From Perkinsus olseni (lineage: Eukaryota; Perkinsozoa; Perkinsida): DNA of 51,249 nt. Made by a program: the position numbers and the translations under genes. The notes under the pieces are model-generated. The model was not told the origin of the DNA. It made no database searches and was given only the letters and a program-made list of their open reading frames with translations. This document shows positions 31,936-40,526 of this stretch, piece after piece. The number at the start of each line of letters is the position of its first letter. Within the stretch, counting starts at the first letter, position 1. The stretch lies in contig JABANN010000221.1 of the NCBI GenBank assembly GCA_013115125.1, positions 1 to 51,249 of the forward strand, in the 5' to 3' direction.

Positions 31936-32307
31936 TCACTGTCCATCTGGAGACGCCAAAGTGGCCCACTCCGGATGGCGCCGGAGAAGCACACCAACAT
32001 ATCTCTGCTTGTCAAGCAAGAATTCACGAACCCATTTCGTTCTGGGCTTTCGGATGTACATATCATCTGGATGCTGTTCAATATAGTCAGCCACTTTATC
32101 GCATCTAGAAGCATCAATATCGGGCATAATATCGCGTAAGATCAGGAAGAAGGGGTTCACGTCATTGAACCAGTAGCGAATAAGTTCCCTGTCACCCCGT
32201 TTATCGAGATATTTACCAACGCTAATAGGACCGTCGTACAACCTAGCTTCGTCACCGGCATCGTAGAGACTGAGAAGGCAGCAAATGAAGAGAAAGAGAC
32301 GGAACAT
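31936..32307 (-). CDS. Family A small secreted protein, copy A2 (intact reference copy)
   Basis: 123 aa from the ATG at 32307, no intron. The signal peptide is MFRLFLFICCLLSLYDAG. The mature chain reads YDGPISVGKYLDKRGDREL, RYWFNDVNPFFLILRDI, then CDKVADYIEQHPDDMYIRKP and TKWVREFLLDKQRYVGVLLR. The recurring pattern across copies is GK/GMY, then W/F-F-x-x-(V/I/M)-NPF, then a Cys followed by (V/I)A(D/E)YIE.HP, then W(V/L)R..L.(D/E)(K/R). It starts 51 nt after the stop of B1, far too close for an ordinary separate promoter. A helical secreted factor, possibly an effector, is inferred only from its setting. Confidence 0.8.
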   Translation of the reverse strand: MFRLFLFICCLLSLYDAGDEARLYDGPISVGKYLDKRGDRELIRYWFNDVNPFFLILRDIMPDIDASRCDKVADYIEQHPDDMYIRKPRTKWVREFLLDKQRYVGVLLRRHPEWATLASPDGQ

Positions 32308-32358
32308 GAGCGCCCAACTAGGCCAGGGCCGCTAATATGTAGTGCAGTGATGATACTA

Positions 32359-32700
32359 CTAGTATCCCGCATAGAGTTTCCCTCCAATTGTCTTCGTGAC
32401 CTCCGCCTTAATGGAATAATAATGATCCTTTTTCTCGACGGCCGGATTCTTGGATCTCTCAACGTATAAATTCACATCGTCATAGCGAATAACGCACGTA
32501 TGCGAGGAATCCCCTTCGATGAGGGAGACATCCCGAGCTGATGGCGCGACCTGACCGAGGACATCAGAACTTCCGGACGGCAGTGCACTCTGACACATCA
32601 CGTGCCTCATCACCTTGTTCGGGGAGGCGGTCCGTAGGGCCGCCACCAAGGTCAAAAAAGGCATTACGGACAGAAGAGAGCGCGTAGAGATGACCATCAT
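32359..32700 (-). CDS. Family B small secreted protein, copy B1
   Basis: The ATG at 32700 starts MMVISTRSLLSVMPFLTLVA, a signal peptide, ending ALRTASPNK. A 63-nt intron (GTGATG...GGTCAG), a multiple of three and stop-free, follows in phase. The mature chain reads VAPSARDVSLIEGDSSHTCV, RYDDVNLYVERSKNPAVEK and YYSIKAEVTKTIGGKLYAGY, then stop at 32359. B3 matches most closely (RTCVMCYESADVIV, SYYSIEARLRTPVGG). A conserved single intron, Cys strand and C-terminal strand define the family; function unknown. Confidence 0.78.
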   Translation of the reverse strand: MMVISTRSLLSVMPFLTLVAALRTASPNKVMRHVMCQSALPSGSSDVLGQVAPSARDVSLIEGDSSHTCVIRYDDVNLYVERSKNPAVEKKDHYYSIKAEVTKTIGGKLYAGY

Positions 32701-32738
32701 ACGGGGAGGGCTAGAACTGACGGCATAGAACCACTCAG

Positions 32739-32990
32739 CTAAGGAAGAGATTTCGTGCAAAACTTGTCAAGACTCGCATATGACGAGTGGAACATACAGA
32801 CGCAGTTTGAAGCTGCGCCAGCGCTCCAAACTGAGCGCTCCACAACGTCGTGGAAGAGGTCCGTGATCGGTATGACATCGGGTAGCAGGGCACCCTCGTC
32901 ACCATGGTCATCTTCGCCTTTCCTGAAATCGAGAAACAGCTTTGTGCAGCTGCCTAGATCTGGATCATCCATGGGGTGGGAACGACGCAT
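32739..32990 (-). CDS. Putative family C-like small protein (copy 3)
   Basis: The ATG at 32990 opens an 83-aa intron-less frame: MRRSHPMDDPDLGSC, KLFLDFRKGEDDHGDEG and DVIPITDLFHDVVERSVW, with a Cys/Ser-rich C-terminus. It starts 110 nt downstream of A3, the position that copy C2 holds after A4. Its DDPDLGSCTKLFLDF resembles SDPQQFVLFVDH of C2 only weakly, so family membership is tentative. The ORF itself looks coding. Confidence 0.5.
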   Translation of the reverse strand: MRRSHPMDDPDLGSCTKLFLDFRKGEDDHGDEGALLPDVIPITDLFHDVVERSVWSAGAASNCVCMFHSSYASLDKFCTKSLP

Positions 32991-33100
32991 AAGCCTGTTC
33001 GTCCGACATACAGCACTATCAAGTTAACAACGTTAACCCCAGCAGTGTCTCCGATAAACATCGCCAACACACCATAGCATGAGATAGGTTTCTCTGTTCC

Positions 33101-33451
33101 CTACCACCGGACGCATCCCGGGTAAGCCTTGGCTATACGCTGAGTTTCGTGCCTTCTTTCGACCATATACTTTCGGAGCCAGTCCGCTGGCGGCTCATCT
33201 CTGAACCAATAGTCTGGATGCCCTTCTATGTATTCAGCTATCTCTCCACATGCAGCATCGTTATCCAGTTTCTCTCGTATCGCGCGCAGCATGTTGGAAA
33301 ATGGATTGATGCCAGCAAAAAACGATTGGAGGCGCTTCTCGTTGTCGTGTACATCGATGTATTTACCTCCGTAGACAGGCCCACTGCGGAAGCTCCACTT
33401 GTCGCCTGCGCCGACACTGAGAACGGTAATGCGTGAGATCACCCGATACAG
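33101..33451 (-). CDS. Family A small protein, copy A3 (start codon changed to CTG)
   Basis: The core reads KWSFRSGPVYGGKYID, FFAGINPFSNMLRAIREK, CGEIAEYIEGHPDYWF and DWLRKYMVERRHETQ, all family A hallmarks. Upstream, LYRVISRITVLSVGAGDK aligns with the signal peptide of A2 (MFRLFLFICCLLSL...AGDE), but the codon at the Met position (33449-33451) is CTG. The frame is open back to the in-frame TAA of B2 at 33479. Use of a non-ATG start, a missing 5' exon or recent loss of function are all possible. Confidence 0.65.
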   Translation of the reverse strand: MYRVISRITVLSVGAGDKWSFRSGPVYGGKYIDVHDNEKRLQSFFAGINPFSNMLRAIREKLDNDAACGEIAEYIEGHPDYWFRDEPPADWLRKYMVERRHETQRIAKAYPGCVRW

Positions 33452-33478
33452 AAGCGACGCCGAAGCCGTCGATAGGTA

Positions 33479-33832
33479 TTACGCGTATTTAATTGTGAAG
33501 ACATCTCCCGAATCCATCGTGAGTTCTGCGCTCAGCTGATAACCACGGTCCGCCTCCAAGTAGTTCCCAGGAAACCATGATTTGCGAGCTGATACTCTTA
33601 GAGACTTAGATTGAATAACACAGGTGCGGGAGAAGTTATCTCTCTTGTCAGTAACGATGGCGATAGACCGGCCCCCCGCCGCGCCCTAAGATTGGAACAC
33701 GGAGGGTTTCGCTCGAGATGCTCTTCAACGAAAGATTCTCTCTGTTACCTTGTCGGGAAAGGCTGTCTGCAGAGCCCCCACGGAGGTCAAAGCAGACGTC
33801 ACGATCGGGCTGAAATGAGTGAAGGCAACCAT
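33479..33832 (-). CDS. Family B small secreted protein, copy B2
   Basis: The ATG at 33832 starts MVAFTHFSPIVTSALTSVGA, ending LQTAFPDK. A phase-0 intron (GTAACAG...ATCTTAG) follows at the family position. The mature chain reads GAAGGRSIAIVTDKRDNFSR, TCVIQSKSLRVSARKSWFP and YQLSAELTMDSGDVFTIKYA, then TAA at 33479. It shows the same layout as B1, B3 and B4: signal exon, Cys-containing strand, C-terminal aromatic strand. It is followed at 27 nt by the presumed start of A3, in the same frame. Confidence 0.75.
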
Positions 33833-34178
33833 TGCACGGGAGAGAAGATTGATGACGGTACTCTGCAAAAATGATCTCGGGTCTTTCCCACTGCTCTCCG
33901 ACAGGCCCTTCCTAAGCGTTGAGAATTTTCTGCGACATTGTGGCCGCGCCGAGGACCTTGGCCCAAGGCATAGACTGCGTACTCCCGTCCGGCCCAGATG
34001 TCCCTAGTGAAGGCTCCCTTTCTGTCTCTTTGTGAGAGGACGATTTCCGTACAATCTGGAAGCACCCCCGAGCGCTCGAAGAATCGCAAGATCGCAAGGC
34101 AGCGAATATCGCACTTAGCTTTTATTGTAACTCTTCGGAGATGGTAAGAGATGGGAACAGCAGCGTGACTTTAGTATC
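33833..34178. other. Gap upstream of B2
   Basis: No supported gene. It is the likely promoter or 5' untranslated region of the B2-A3 unit. Confidence 0.4.
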
Positions 34179-34424
34179 TCAGCTCGCAGTGAACTGCTCG
34201 CTAATGCTGCGCCACATTCGGAAGGGCGCGCATGCGATATGGTTATGCGACTTTTGTGAGTCATTACCACGGAACTTCTCCCAAAGCTTGCGAGCTTCCG
34301 AAGAACTCGGGAAGGGACATCTAAGAAAACAGTAACACCGGGAACATCCGAACAAAATCAGTACAAGCATAAAAATTATGTCCTTACAAATGAGCCCAGC
34401 TCCAAGAGGGAGACTTCGGAACAT
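34179..34424 (-). CDS. Small secreted or anchored protein (putative)
   Basis: The ATG at 34424 opens an 81-aa frame with a hydrophobic segment DIIFMLVLILFGCSRCYCF and a basic C-terminal part (EARKLWEKFRGNDSQ, FRMWRSISEQF). It is head-to-head with the protease paralogue at 34527. It shows no clear family A-D signature. A short GTGTTACTG...TTCTTAG segment could be a mini-intron but is not needed for the frame. Confidence 0.45.
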   Translation of the reverse strand: MFRSLPLGAGLICKDIIFMLVLILFGCSRCYCFLRCPFPSSSEARKLWEKFRGNDSQKSHNHIACAPFRMWRSISEQFTAS

Positions 34425-34526
34425 TCGGTATTACACTGACAATTTGACAGTAACAGTAGCGATTCATAGCGTGGTACTTCTATATGATTGTCCTTGAAAC
34501 TCATCCAGGTGTTATTTTCTGACAAA

Positions 34527-35694
34527 ATGTGGAAGGTCCGTGCTCCGATGCTGCTCAGAGTTATGATGAATACTTGCCGTGAAGTCTACTCGGTAGGGCA
34601 GGATGCGCCAGTCAAAACCGTGGCAATCCCCGTCGAAGAGGGTTTCGTCACGGTCAGTATTGACGGCCAGGAGGTTGAACTATTGCTGGACTCGGCCTTT
34701 TCGGATGTCTCTGTGCTGGACGGTGAATGGTATGAGAAGAAGTATGGCAAGGGTGCTTGCCAGGAACGCTTCTCCGGGTGCTACTTCTGCTCAAAAGGAG
34801 CGCCTTGTAAATTTGCGGAGAGTGATATGGTATTAACAGGATCCTTCGGCAACAAGTCGACAATCAGGAGCATATTCCGTTCCGGATCGTTGCTGTTGGA
34901 AGGTCAAAGAGCCACTGGCTTTGTCTTCAAGGTATCTAGGTACTCCGTTTGGGGGAGTGATACATGGCGACCATGGGGTCATTTCGGAATATCGGCATTG
35001 CTGCCAGAGGCGAAGTCGCCCAGACCCGGGTTCAAGCGAGAGAGCGTACTAGACTTTCTGAAGCGTCTCGGCCTTATCGGGCGCCTCTCCTATAGCATTC
35101 GAACAGACATGAGACAACAGTCCATGATGAACTTTATCTCTGGGCGACATGCAGAACGAGTCCAATACGAAATACGTGTTCCCATTTGAACATGACATAA
35201 CATTCCGTCGAGCATACTCCACCGCTAGGGTGTCCTCAGTGAAGTTATTTGATGCGGAGGGTAATCTGCTGACGAGGGAAGTCCCCTATCCAAAACAACC
35301 AGGATCGTTCATGACTCTCATAGACACGGGGAGCAACAATTTTGGACTGCCCATGAACTTACAGGACAGTATCGTGAAGGTCCTCGAAAAGGAGTTTAAG
35401 GGAAGAGATAATACGACCCGGATAGCGAGAATGTGGAGGCACCACAGAAACGGATTCCTGTACATCAAAAAGGTCTTCGACTATCTGCCGGTAATCGGAC
35501 TCCGACTGGACGACAAGCCCGATTCTGCCGCGGTGAAAATTCATCCGAAGCACTACTGTCAGAACGCTGGTACAGAGGAAGTAGCGGTCTTCGTGCGCTA
35601 CAGTACCGTTAGCGTACTAGGAACGCCTCTCTTCAGAGCATACAGAGTTCATGTTGATTACACCAATCATAAGATAGCTCTCCTCAAGAACTAA
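34527..35694 (+). CDS. Pepsin-like protease paralogue, frameshifted and probably inactive
   Basis: A clear paralogue of the protease at 23543. It begins MWKVRAPMLLRVMMN and shares VSIDGQEVELLLDSAF, RPWGHFGISALLP, LIDTGSNNFGLP, DYLPVIGLRLDD and LGTPLFRAYRVHVDY. The first active-site motif is DSA rather than DSG/DTG, so the catalytic glycine is lost. Near 35140 the frame changes by one base, between MMNFISG and the continuing DMQNESNTKYVF, splitting the gene into 34527-35189 and 35149-35694. No intron border fits there, so this is a true frameshift or a sequence error. With the DSA change it is most simply a decaying or non-catalytic copy. The second lobe is still well conserved. Confidence 0.85.
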
Positions 35695-36223
35695 CACCGT
35701 TTGACCGTAGGACAACTTGGATAATGTGACCAAACTTTTGCCGAGTTTGAGTTGCTTAATTAACTCATCTTCAAAATCTTCTTATCGACTTCGAAATCGA
35801 GAGTCAAAGTCTCCGAATCGGAAACTTCGGAGTCAATCCAGGCTATGTATTGCATTGATGTCGGACAGACTCAGAGAGCATAACGATTTATCATTTTGGG
35901 TGAAAAAGCAGGAAAACCTCACTGTTCCGGTCCCTTCATATACCGAAGAAGACCGAGCTGTCTTATCGAGATAGGACTCAGCTGCGAACTCGAATCTGCG
36001 ATGACAATGACGGCTAGATAATCTAAGCATAATCTTCGGCGTACATACGGAATCTAGCCTAGATTCCGTATGTATGCCGAATAAAGTATAAGCGGACTCA
36101 GATCGGCTTCCCAGCTGGGAAACTAGAAGCTCTGCCCCACCTTTCGAATCATACGAGTCAGAAAGATCCCAGCAGAGTCGACGCGAAGATACAACTACCG
36201 AAGTTCAGTCGGCTTTCAGGGCT
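35695..36223. other. Convergent gap with a long hairpin
   Basis: No supported gene. It contains the hairpin at 36035-36081. The right edge shares GCGAAGATACA with the corresponding place below copy C1. Confidence 0.45.
36035..36081. repeat. Near-perfect 23-bp inverted repeat
   Basis: TTCGGCGTACATACGGAATC plus TAG pairs with CTAGATTCCGTATGTATGCCGAA with a single G:T-type mismatch. It lies downstream of the second protease, as the 24908 hairpin lies downstream of the first. Confidence 0.85.
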
Positions 36224-36439
36224 TCACAAACAGTTGCCAGCCACGCCAGCAATCTCTCCCCTCCGCTTGGCACCGGCATGATCAACGAAAAGGACAAACT
36301 GCTGAGGATCAGAATTTATGGGCGCAGGGGAGCCTCTGGAAGGGGGAAAGATCAGTCGCCACACTGATAAATTCGTAAGAATTTGAATTGCACGGCCAGC
36401 ATACGTCATTGATACCCATCGGAGGGTGATAGCGTGCAC
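36224..36439 (-). CDS. Family C small protein, copy C2
   Basis: The open frame reads ITLRWVSMTYAGRAIQILTN, LSVWRLIFPPSRGSPAP, then the family segment SDPQQFVLFVDHAGAKRR and VAGNCL, with the stop at 36224. The matching segment in C1 is DPQSVLFADHVDAEW, followed by VFGSSFVKDE. C1 has a 162-nt intron after that segment where C2 is continuous. No ATG at the 5' end was identified, so an upstream exon is likely. It lies directly after A4 in the B3-A4-C2 series. Function unknown. Confidence 0.5.
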   Translation of the reverse strand: MHAITLRWVSMTYAGRAIQILTNLSVWRLIFPPSRGSPAPINSDPQQFVLFVDHAGAKRRGEIAGVAGNCL

Positions 36440-36520
36440 GATGAAGACCCGCGGTCCCTGTAGCTGATATAAATGACGGCACCGAACAAGACACTTCGAA
36501 AATGAGAACGTCGGGAAGTG

Positions 36521-36909
36521 TTACTCACTCCCGTGAGCCGCTCTAGAGAGTTGAACCTTATAGTTGAAGGTTTCACGTTCTACATGCGGCTTCCTATCAG
36601 TCAGGTAATGGTGGAGCCACTGGTCTTTAGGCACCATCCGATAGTCGGAGGGGCGGCTATCTTCGATGTAGTCAGCAATCTTTGTACAACTAACACGATC
36701 ATCGAGCTTCCTTCGAATCGAGTTTAGCATTTCGTACTACGAAATTCGTAGAAAGGGTTCATACGACCGAACCACTGGTTGAGGTTGCCTTGGGTATTGC
36801 GTTCATCGAAATACATACCCTCGAAGCCAGGGCCAGCGCGGAACCTGCGTGCCGAATCGCCGTACGTGCTGAAAGAGAGCAGCAATAAGCGGAAGGCAAA
36901 CAAGAGCAT
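36521..36909 (-). CDS. Family A small protein, copy A4, disrupted
   Basis: The ATG at 36909 starts MLLFAFRLLLLSFSTYGDSA, a signal peptide. It continues to GFEGMYFDERN and WFGRMNPFYE. The rest (MLNSIRRKLDDRVSCTKIAD, WLHHYLTDRKPHVER) lies in another frame. Between them is a 14-base insertion (about 36729-36742) that repeats TACGAA and forms the palindrome CTACGAATTTCGTAG; without it, the text would read NPFYE-MLNSIRRKL like the other copies. It is probably a recently disabled copy, or a sequence error. It starts only 24 nt after the stop of B3. Confidence 0.65.
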
Positions 36910-36933
36910 CCAAAGCTCTTGAACAAAATACTA

Positions 36934-37267
36934 TTAGTATGAAATGCTGAAATTTCCTCCTACGGGCGTCCTCAGCCTGGCTTCAATGGAATAATAGGAG
37001 TCGCTCAAATCCTCTTTGAGAACCCAGTGTCTCGGAACAATCACATCGGCAGACTCATAGCACATAACGCAGGTGCGGCATAAGCGTTCTTCTGTGTCGA
37101 CGATACTACGACTCCGCAGCGCAACCTGGAGGGAAAATACCAGAATGGGGACTCCGAGTGCATAGTGATCCCGTACTCACCTCGCTTCTGTATGCACTCT
37201 GCAGAGCCTTCGACGAGGTCAGACCCGGAACAACGGCTAAGGCGGCGTGAGGGAAGGTGATCCTCAT
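36934..37267 (-). CDS. Family B small secreted protein, copy B3
   Basis: The ATG at 37267 starts MRITFPHAALAVVPGLTSSK, then ALQSAYRSE. A phase-0 intron (GTGAGTAC...CCCTCCAG) sits at the family position. The mature chain reads VALRSRSIVDTEERLCRTCV, CYESADVIVPRHWVLKED and YYSIEARLRTPVGGNFSISY, with the stop at 36934. It is the closest relative of B1. Together with A4 and C2 it forms the most complete B-A-C unit. Confidence 0.75.
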
Positions 37268-37760
37268 CGGTGAAGAGAAGCACTGATGCGAAAGCAGTGT
37301 CTCAAAAGCCGCGTTCAGTGAGGACAGTGCAGCGTGAGTTCACAGCGCCTCATATGGCTTCCCAGGAATCTTGAAGGGCTGATGAAGGAAGACAGATAGC
37401 TGACAGTTTTAGATCGCACAGCAGAATAGTTGAAGAGGCGAACAGGATAAGGCATATCCTGAGGTCGCGCTGGCTACATATATAAGAGCAAACACCCACC
37501 TGTATTCACGGAATCTAGTTTTCGTGCATGCCGAATGCGCTCGCAATTTGCAAACTTGAGCGATACACAGCACAGGAGAATGGGAGATGCAGAACGTGCG
37601 AGGAGGCATTCTCTAAAGATTGCAAGCCTTTAATCTTCAAAGTAAGCTAGCAAAAAATCTATGATCCGGACTGAGTGAACGCAACACGGAGAGGAGCTGA
37701 ACCCAGAAACTCGTCACCATGCTTCGTAAGGTACTCCGTCACGCGCCACTGAATTGGCCT
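37268..37760. other. Gap between the B-A-C region and the family D array
   Basis: No supported gene; it probably contains the promoter of the B3-A4-C2 unit. Confidence 0.4.
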
Positions 37761-38330
37761 TCAGTTTATTAAGATACTATTTGATCTGTGTACGCTTTCT
37801 AAGATGAACATTTGTATGCGGTTTTCATGCAGGAATAAGAAGTGGCAATTCACCTGAAACAACGACAGCAACTGACCGCACGCCACGAAAATCGTCCACC
37901 TACCAAACCAGCGAGAGAATCTTCCACTGTTGACTCATCCACGTCAGCCAACAACGAGGTACTCCCAATGCCAGAGGATTCCCCAACGATACCCGCTACT
38001 GCGCGCCTGGCAATTACCAGATTATTGCAATGTCACATTCTAATAGCAGAGCACAAGTGCGCAACAATAGTCGTACCGGACTTGCTCAGGGAACCCGCTG
38101 CCAGGGGCCTCACCCAGTACTCGAGGTAACGACGTCATCGAAGCCACCGACCTACTGAAGTTCGCATTGTACCTGTTTCGGGAAAATCCGCCGAGACCTC
38201 TAGAGAGTCCTCTAAGCTTACGAATCGGTAATCATGAGACCACGACTCAAACGATCACTTACGCCGTCGCCCAGGATGATGTTCCTCTTGCCCTGGCAAA
38301 GCGGACGCCCGCTTGGAGCCCCTTGGACAT
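37761..38330 (-). CDS. Family D small protein, copy D1
   Basis: From the ATG at 38330 (MSKGLQAGVRFARARGTSSW) a GTAAGT donor leads to exon 2, YNANFSRSVASMTSLPRVLG and EAPGSGFPEQ. The next exon reads GESSGIGSTSLLADVDESTV, and a last phase-0 exon (VNCHFLFLHENRIQMF) stops at 37761. The order matches D2-D6: basic RFARARG motif, YN-x(10-20)-GE.P..GF.EQ exon, acidic exon. An upstream exon with part of a signal peptide (KVFLLMTGRF) may precede it. Function unknown. Confidence 0.65.
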
Positions 38331-39067
38331 AAACCTTCCTGTCATTAAGAGAAAAACTTTACAAGAAAAAGAACCTGAAAGTAAGAAATTGAGAATAGGA
38401 ACAATGTCGCTGCTGAGCATCAACAAAACCCTTTACCAAGCATTTCTATGACAATCAGACAATCGAGCTGCAGTATTAGCGCAGGAGTGCGTCTGCTGCC
38501 AAGGAAGAGATTGACTGAACTTGGTTTACATGAAGAGAACTGGCTGTCTCCCGAACGCAACGTAGTGATAGCTTAATGATCCGGAAACACGGAAGAACTC
38601 ACCACATGATACGGAAATGAAGCGCCAAAAATGCAGCTGAGAGGATTGAATCCAAGTGAGCAAAGTTTGCTTCTCTCCACCTACCTAACATCACCTCCAT
38701 TCAGGTCAATAGGATACGATACTTCTGTAGGCGACGTTGTTATCGATTACTACAGATGTTGTTAATATTTTAGAAGATAACTGGAAGGCCTGAGAATTAT
38801 AGTAGTGAAGTATAACGACTACTGCGAGAGGAGGCTACATAGGATTCAGAACGAGATGACGATTTCGGAGCTATACTCAGCGACAGTACAGCTATACCAG
38901 TTCACCCTTAGAGAGAATCCCTCTATCGCCTGCCTTGCCCGTATGGCAGAACGACGGAAACTGATAATCTCCAATAAGGCATTTATTCTACGATCCAGAG
39001 CGATGCACTACGCTAGGACGCACTCCAAGCACACGTGCGAGATCCGCTTCGGGAGACTTTAACGACC
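38331..39067. other. Spacer between D1 and D2 with a possible plus-strand ORF
   Basis: A plus-strand frame at 38856-39062 (MTISELYSATVQLYQF, LARMAERRKLIISNKAF) looks protein-like and ends 5 bp from the D2 stop. No upstream exon or family was recognised, so it is noted here rather than called. Confidence 0.35.
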
Positions 39068-39442
39068 TTATACCAAAGCAATCATCTCCTCGAGTTCATC
39101 CTCAGGTATGGTCTTCGCAACACCTCCTCCAGCTGAAGTCATCTCGCTCGATATACTCGTCGAGACCATCGGGCTGACACGGACGCCACTGCTTAGACAA
39201 TTCTCGCCTACAACGACTGACGGTATTTGCTCTGCGAAACCCTGCATGGGCGCTTCACCAACTATCCGAGGCAACGTTGATAAGGCAGTAACCGCGCGGG
39301 TATGAAAATTGGCGTTGTACCTGAAATACGCAAGATACTGCAAGAAATGGATCACGAGTTCTCACGCTCGAGCAAAGGCTGACGATCCTCTTGCTCGGGC
39401 GAAGCGAGCGCCCGCCACCATTCCTTTCGTGCAGAAGGTCAT
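39068..39442 (-). CDS. Family D small protein, copy D2 (two exons)
   Basis: The ATG at 39442 starts MTFCTKGMVAGARFARARGS, ending SAFARA at a GTGAGA donor. After an intron (...TTTCAG) exon 2 reads YNANFHTRAVTALSTLPRIV, GEAPMQGFAEQ and then runs on without the usual second and third introns. It ends GGGVAKTIPEDELEEMIALV at 39068. It keeps every family D landmark but has a fused terminal exon, so introns were lost here or gained in the other copies. Confidence 0.7.
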
Positions 39443-39623
39443 TGAAACTGGTGACACCTGCTACCGAGATCGTGACGAGCAATCGAGGAATCGGAAGACT
39501 CAAGAGGAACCAGTAGAGAAATGAAAACAAGTGCTGCTCATGATGGGGACAAGGAGGAGCTCAGCGGTCATTTGCCCAACCTGAAAGATACCAACCGTTC
39601 GGCGATGAGCAAGGAAGGAATGC

Positions 39624-40066
39624 TCACTCTTTGCTCCATGAACTAATACCACCACCGAGAAAGGATATGATGTTCCATGCAACCAACTGACAGTTGATAT
39701 ACGATATCGGAGCGTGATGTTACTTCTGTTACCTGTTCCTCAGTAACATCAGTGAGATCTATACCATCCACTGGACTGGAATCAGAACCTGTCAGCGCTT
39801 GACCGAGAACCAGCTCTCCGCCTCTGAGGTTTGGAACATCAAGGAAAACAACCAATGACGTCATCACCTATGCTGCTCAGCAAAGCCTTCCCTCGGACAC
39901 TCGCCCGTCGCGACCAAAACCTTTCGGCAAGCTGAAGCATACCGACGGTTGTATCTAAATTGAAGCTTGATGGCAGGCGACACCGCTCGACCAAGACCTA
40001 CTCGAGCGCCCAGGCAGAGCTTCCTCTCGCCTTCGCAAAGCGTGTGACGTGACTGCTACGACCCAT
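39624..40066 (-). CDS. Family D small protein, copy D3
   Basis: Four exons: MGRSSHVTRFAKARGSSAWA (ATG at 40066), YNRRYASACRKVLVATGECP with REGFAEQHR, GGELVLGQALTGSDSSPVDG with IDLTDVTEEQ, and a last exon with AWNIISFLGGGISSW, stop at 39624. Introns are ~45 nt. Exons 2-4 are almost identical in DNA to those of D5, while the introns between them are unrelated. A signal peptide probably precedes the first ATG on the open frame or on another exon. The Gly-rich hydrophobic C-terminus could insert in or lie on a membrane. Confidence 0.75.
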
Positions 40067-40526
40067 CACATGAAGTCTGGTAGCGAACAGAGAGTAGGAA
40101 TTGACACCCACTGAACTCGACAAGTCTCGTAAAACGTAGTTACTGAAACTTCATGCTGATAATAGATGATGATATCTTATCCTGTCGGAGGCTTCGCTGC
40201 TTGAAGCCTCACCAACATCTGACGAAAACAGCGGCTCAGATAGAAATACCAGGAGTCTCCTAAAAGCTAGATTCAAGCCATTATATGACAGCGAGATGGT
40301 GAAATCCTGAAGAATCTATAATACGCAGGTAACATGCCGACACTAACCAATCAGCTCCGCGCCCGGAACTGGCAGAAACAGTCACCGGGTTGATGGAACT
40401 AACAGGAAACCCGCACATTATAATGCTAAGCGTTACATCAATAACGAACAATGTTCATCGAACATGGATTCGATAGGAGCCAGAAGGGAAAGAACACTGC
40501 TGGCCGCAGTCTGCGGCCAGAAAGAC
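40067..40526. other. Spacer between D3 and D4
   Basis: No gene seen. Confidence 0.4.

Noticed and set aside
11367-36462. Shared motif TGAAGACCCGYGG at about 11367, 16873 and 36446
   Set aside because: The copy near 16873 falls inside an apparent coding exon (PRVFN on the minus strand), so the three are not obviously one intronic element. Chance remains likely.
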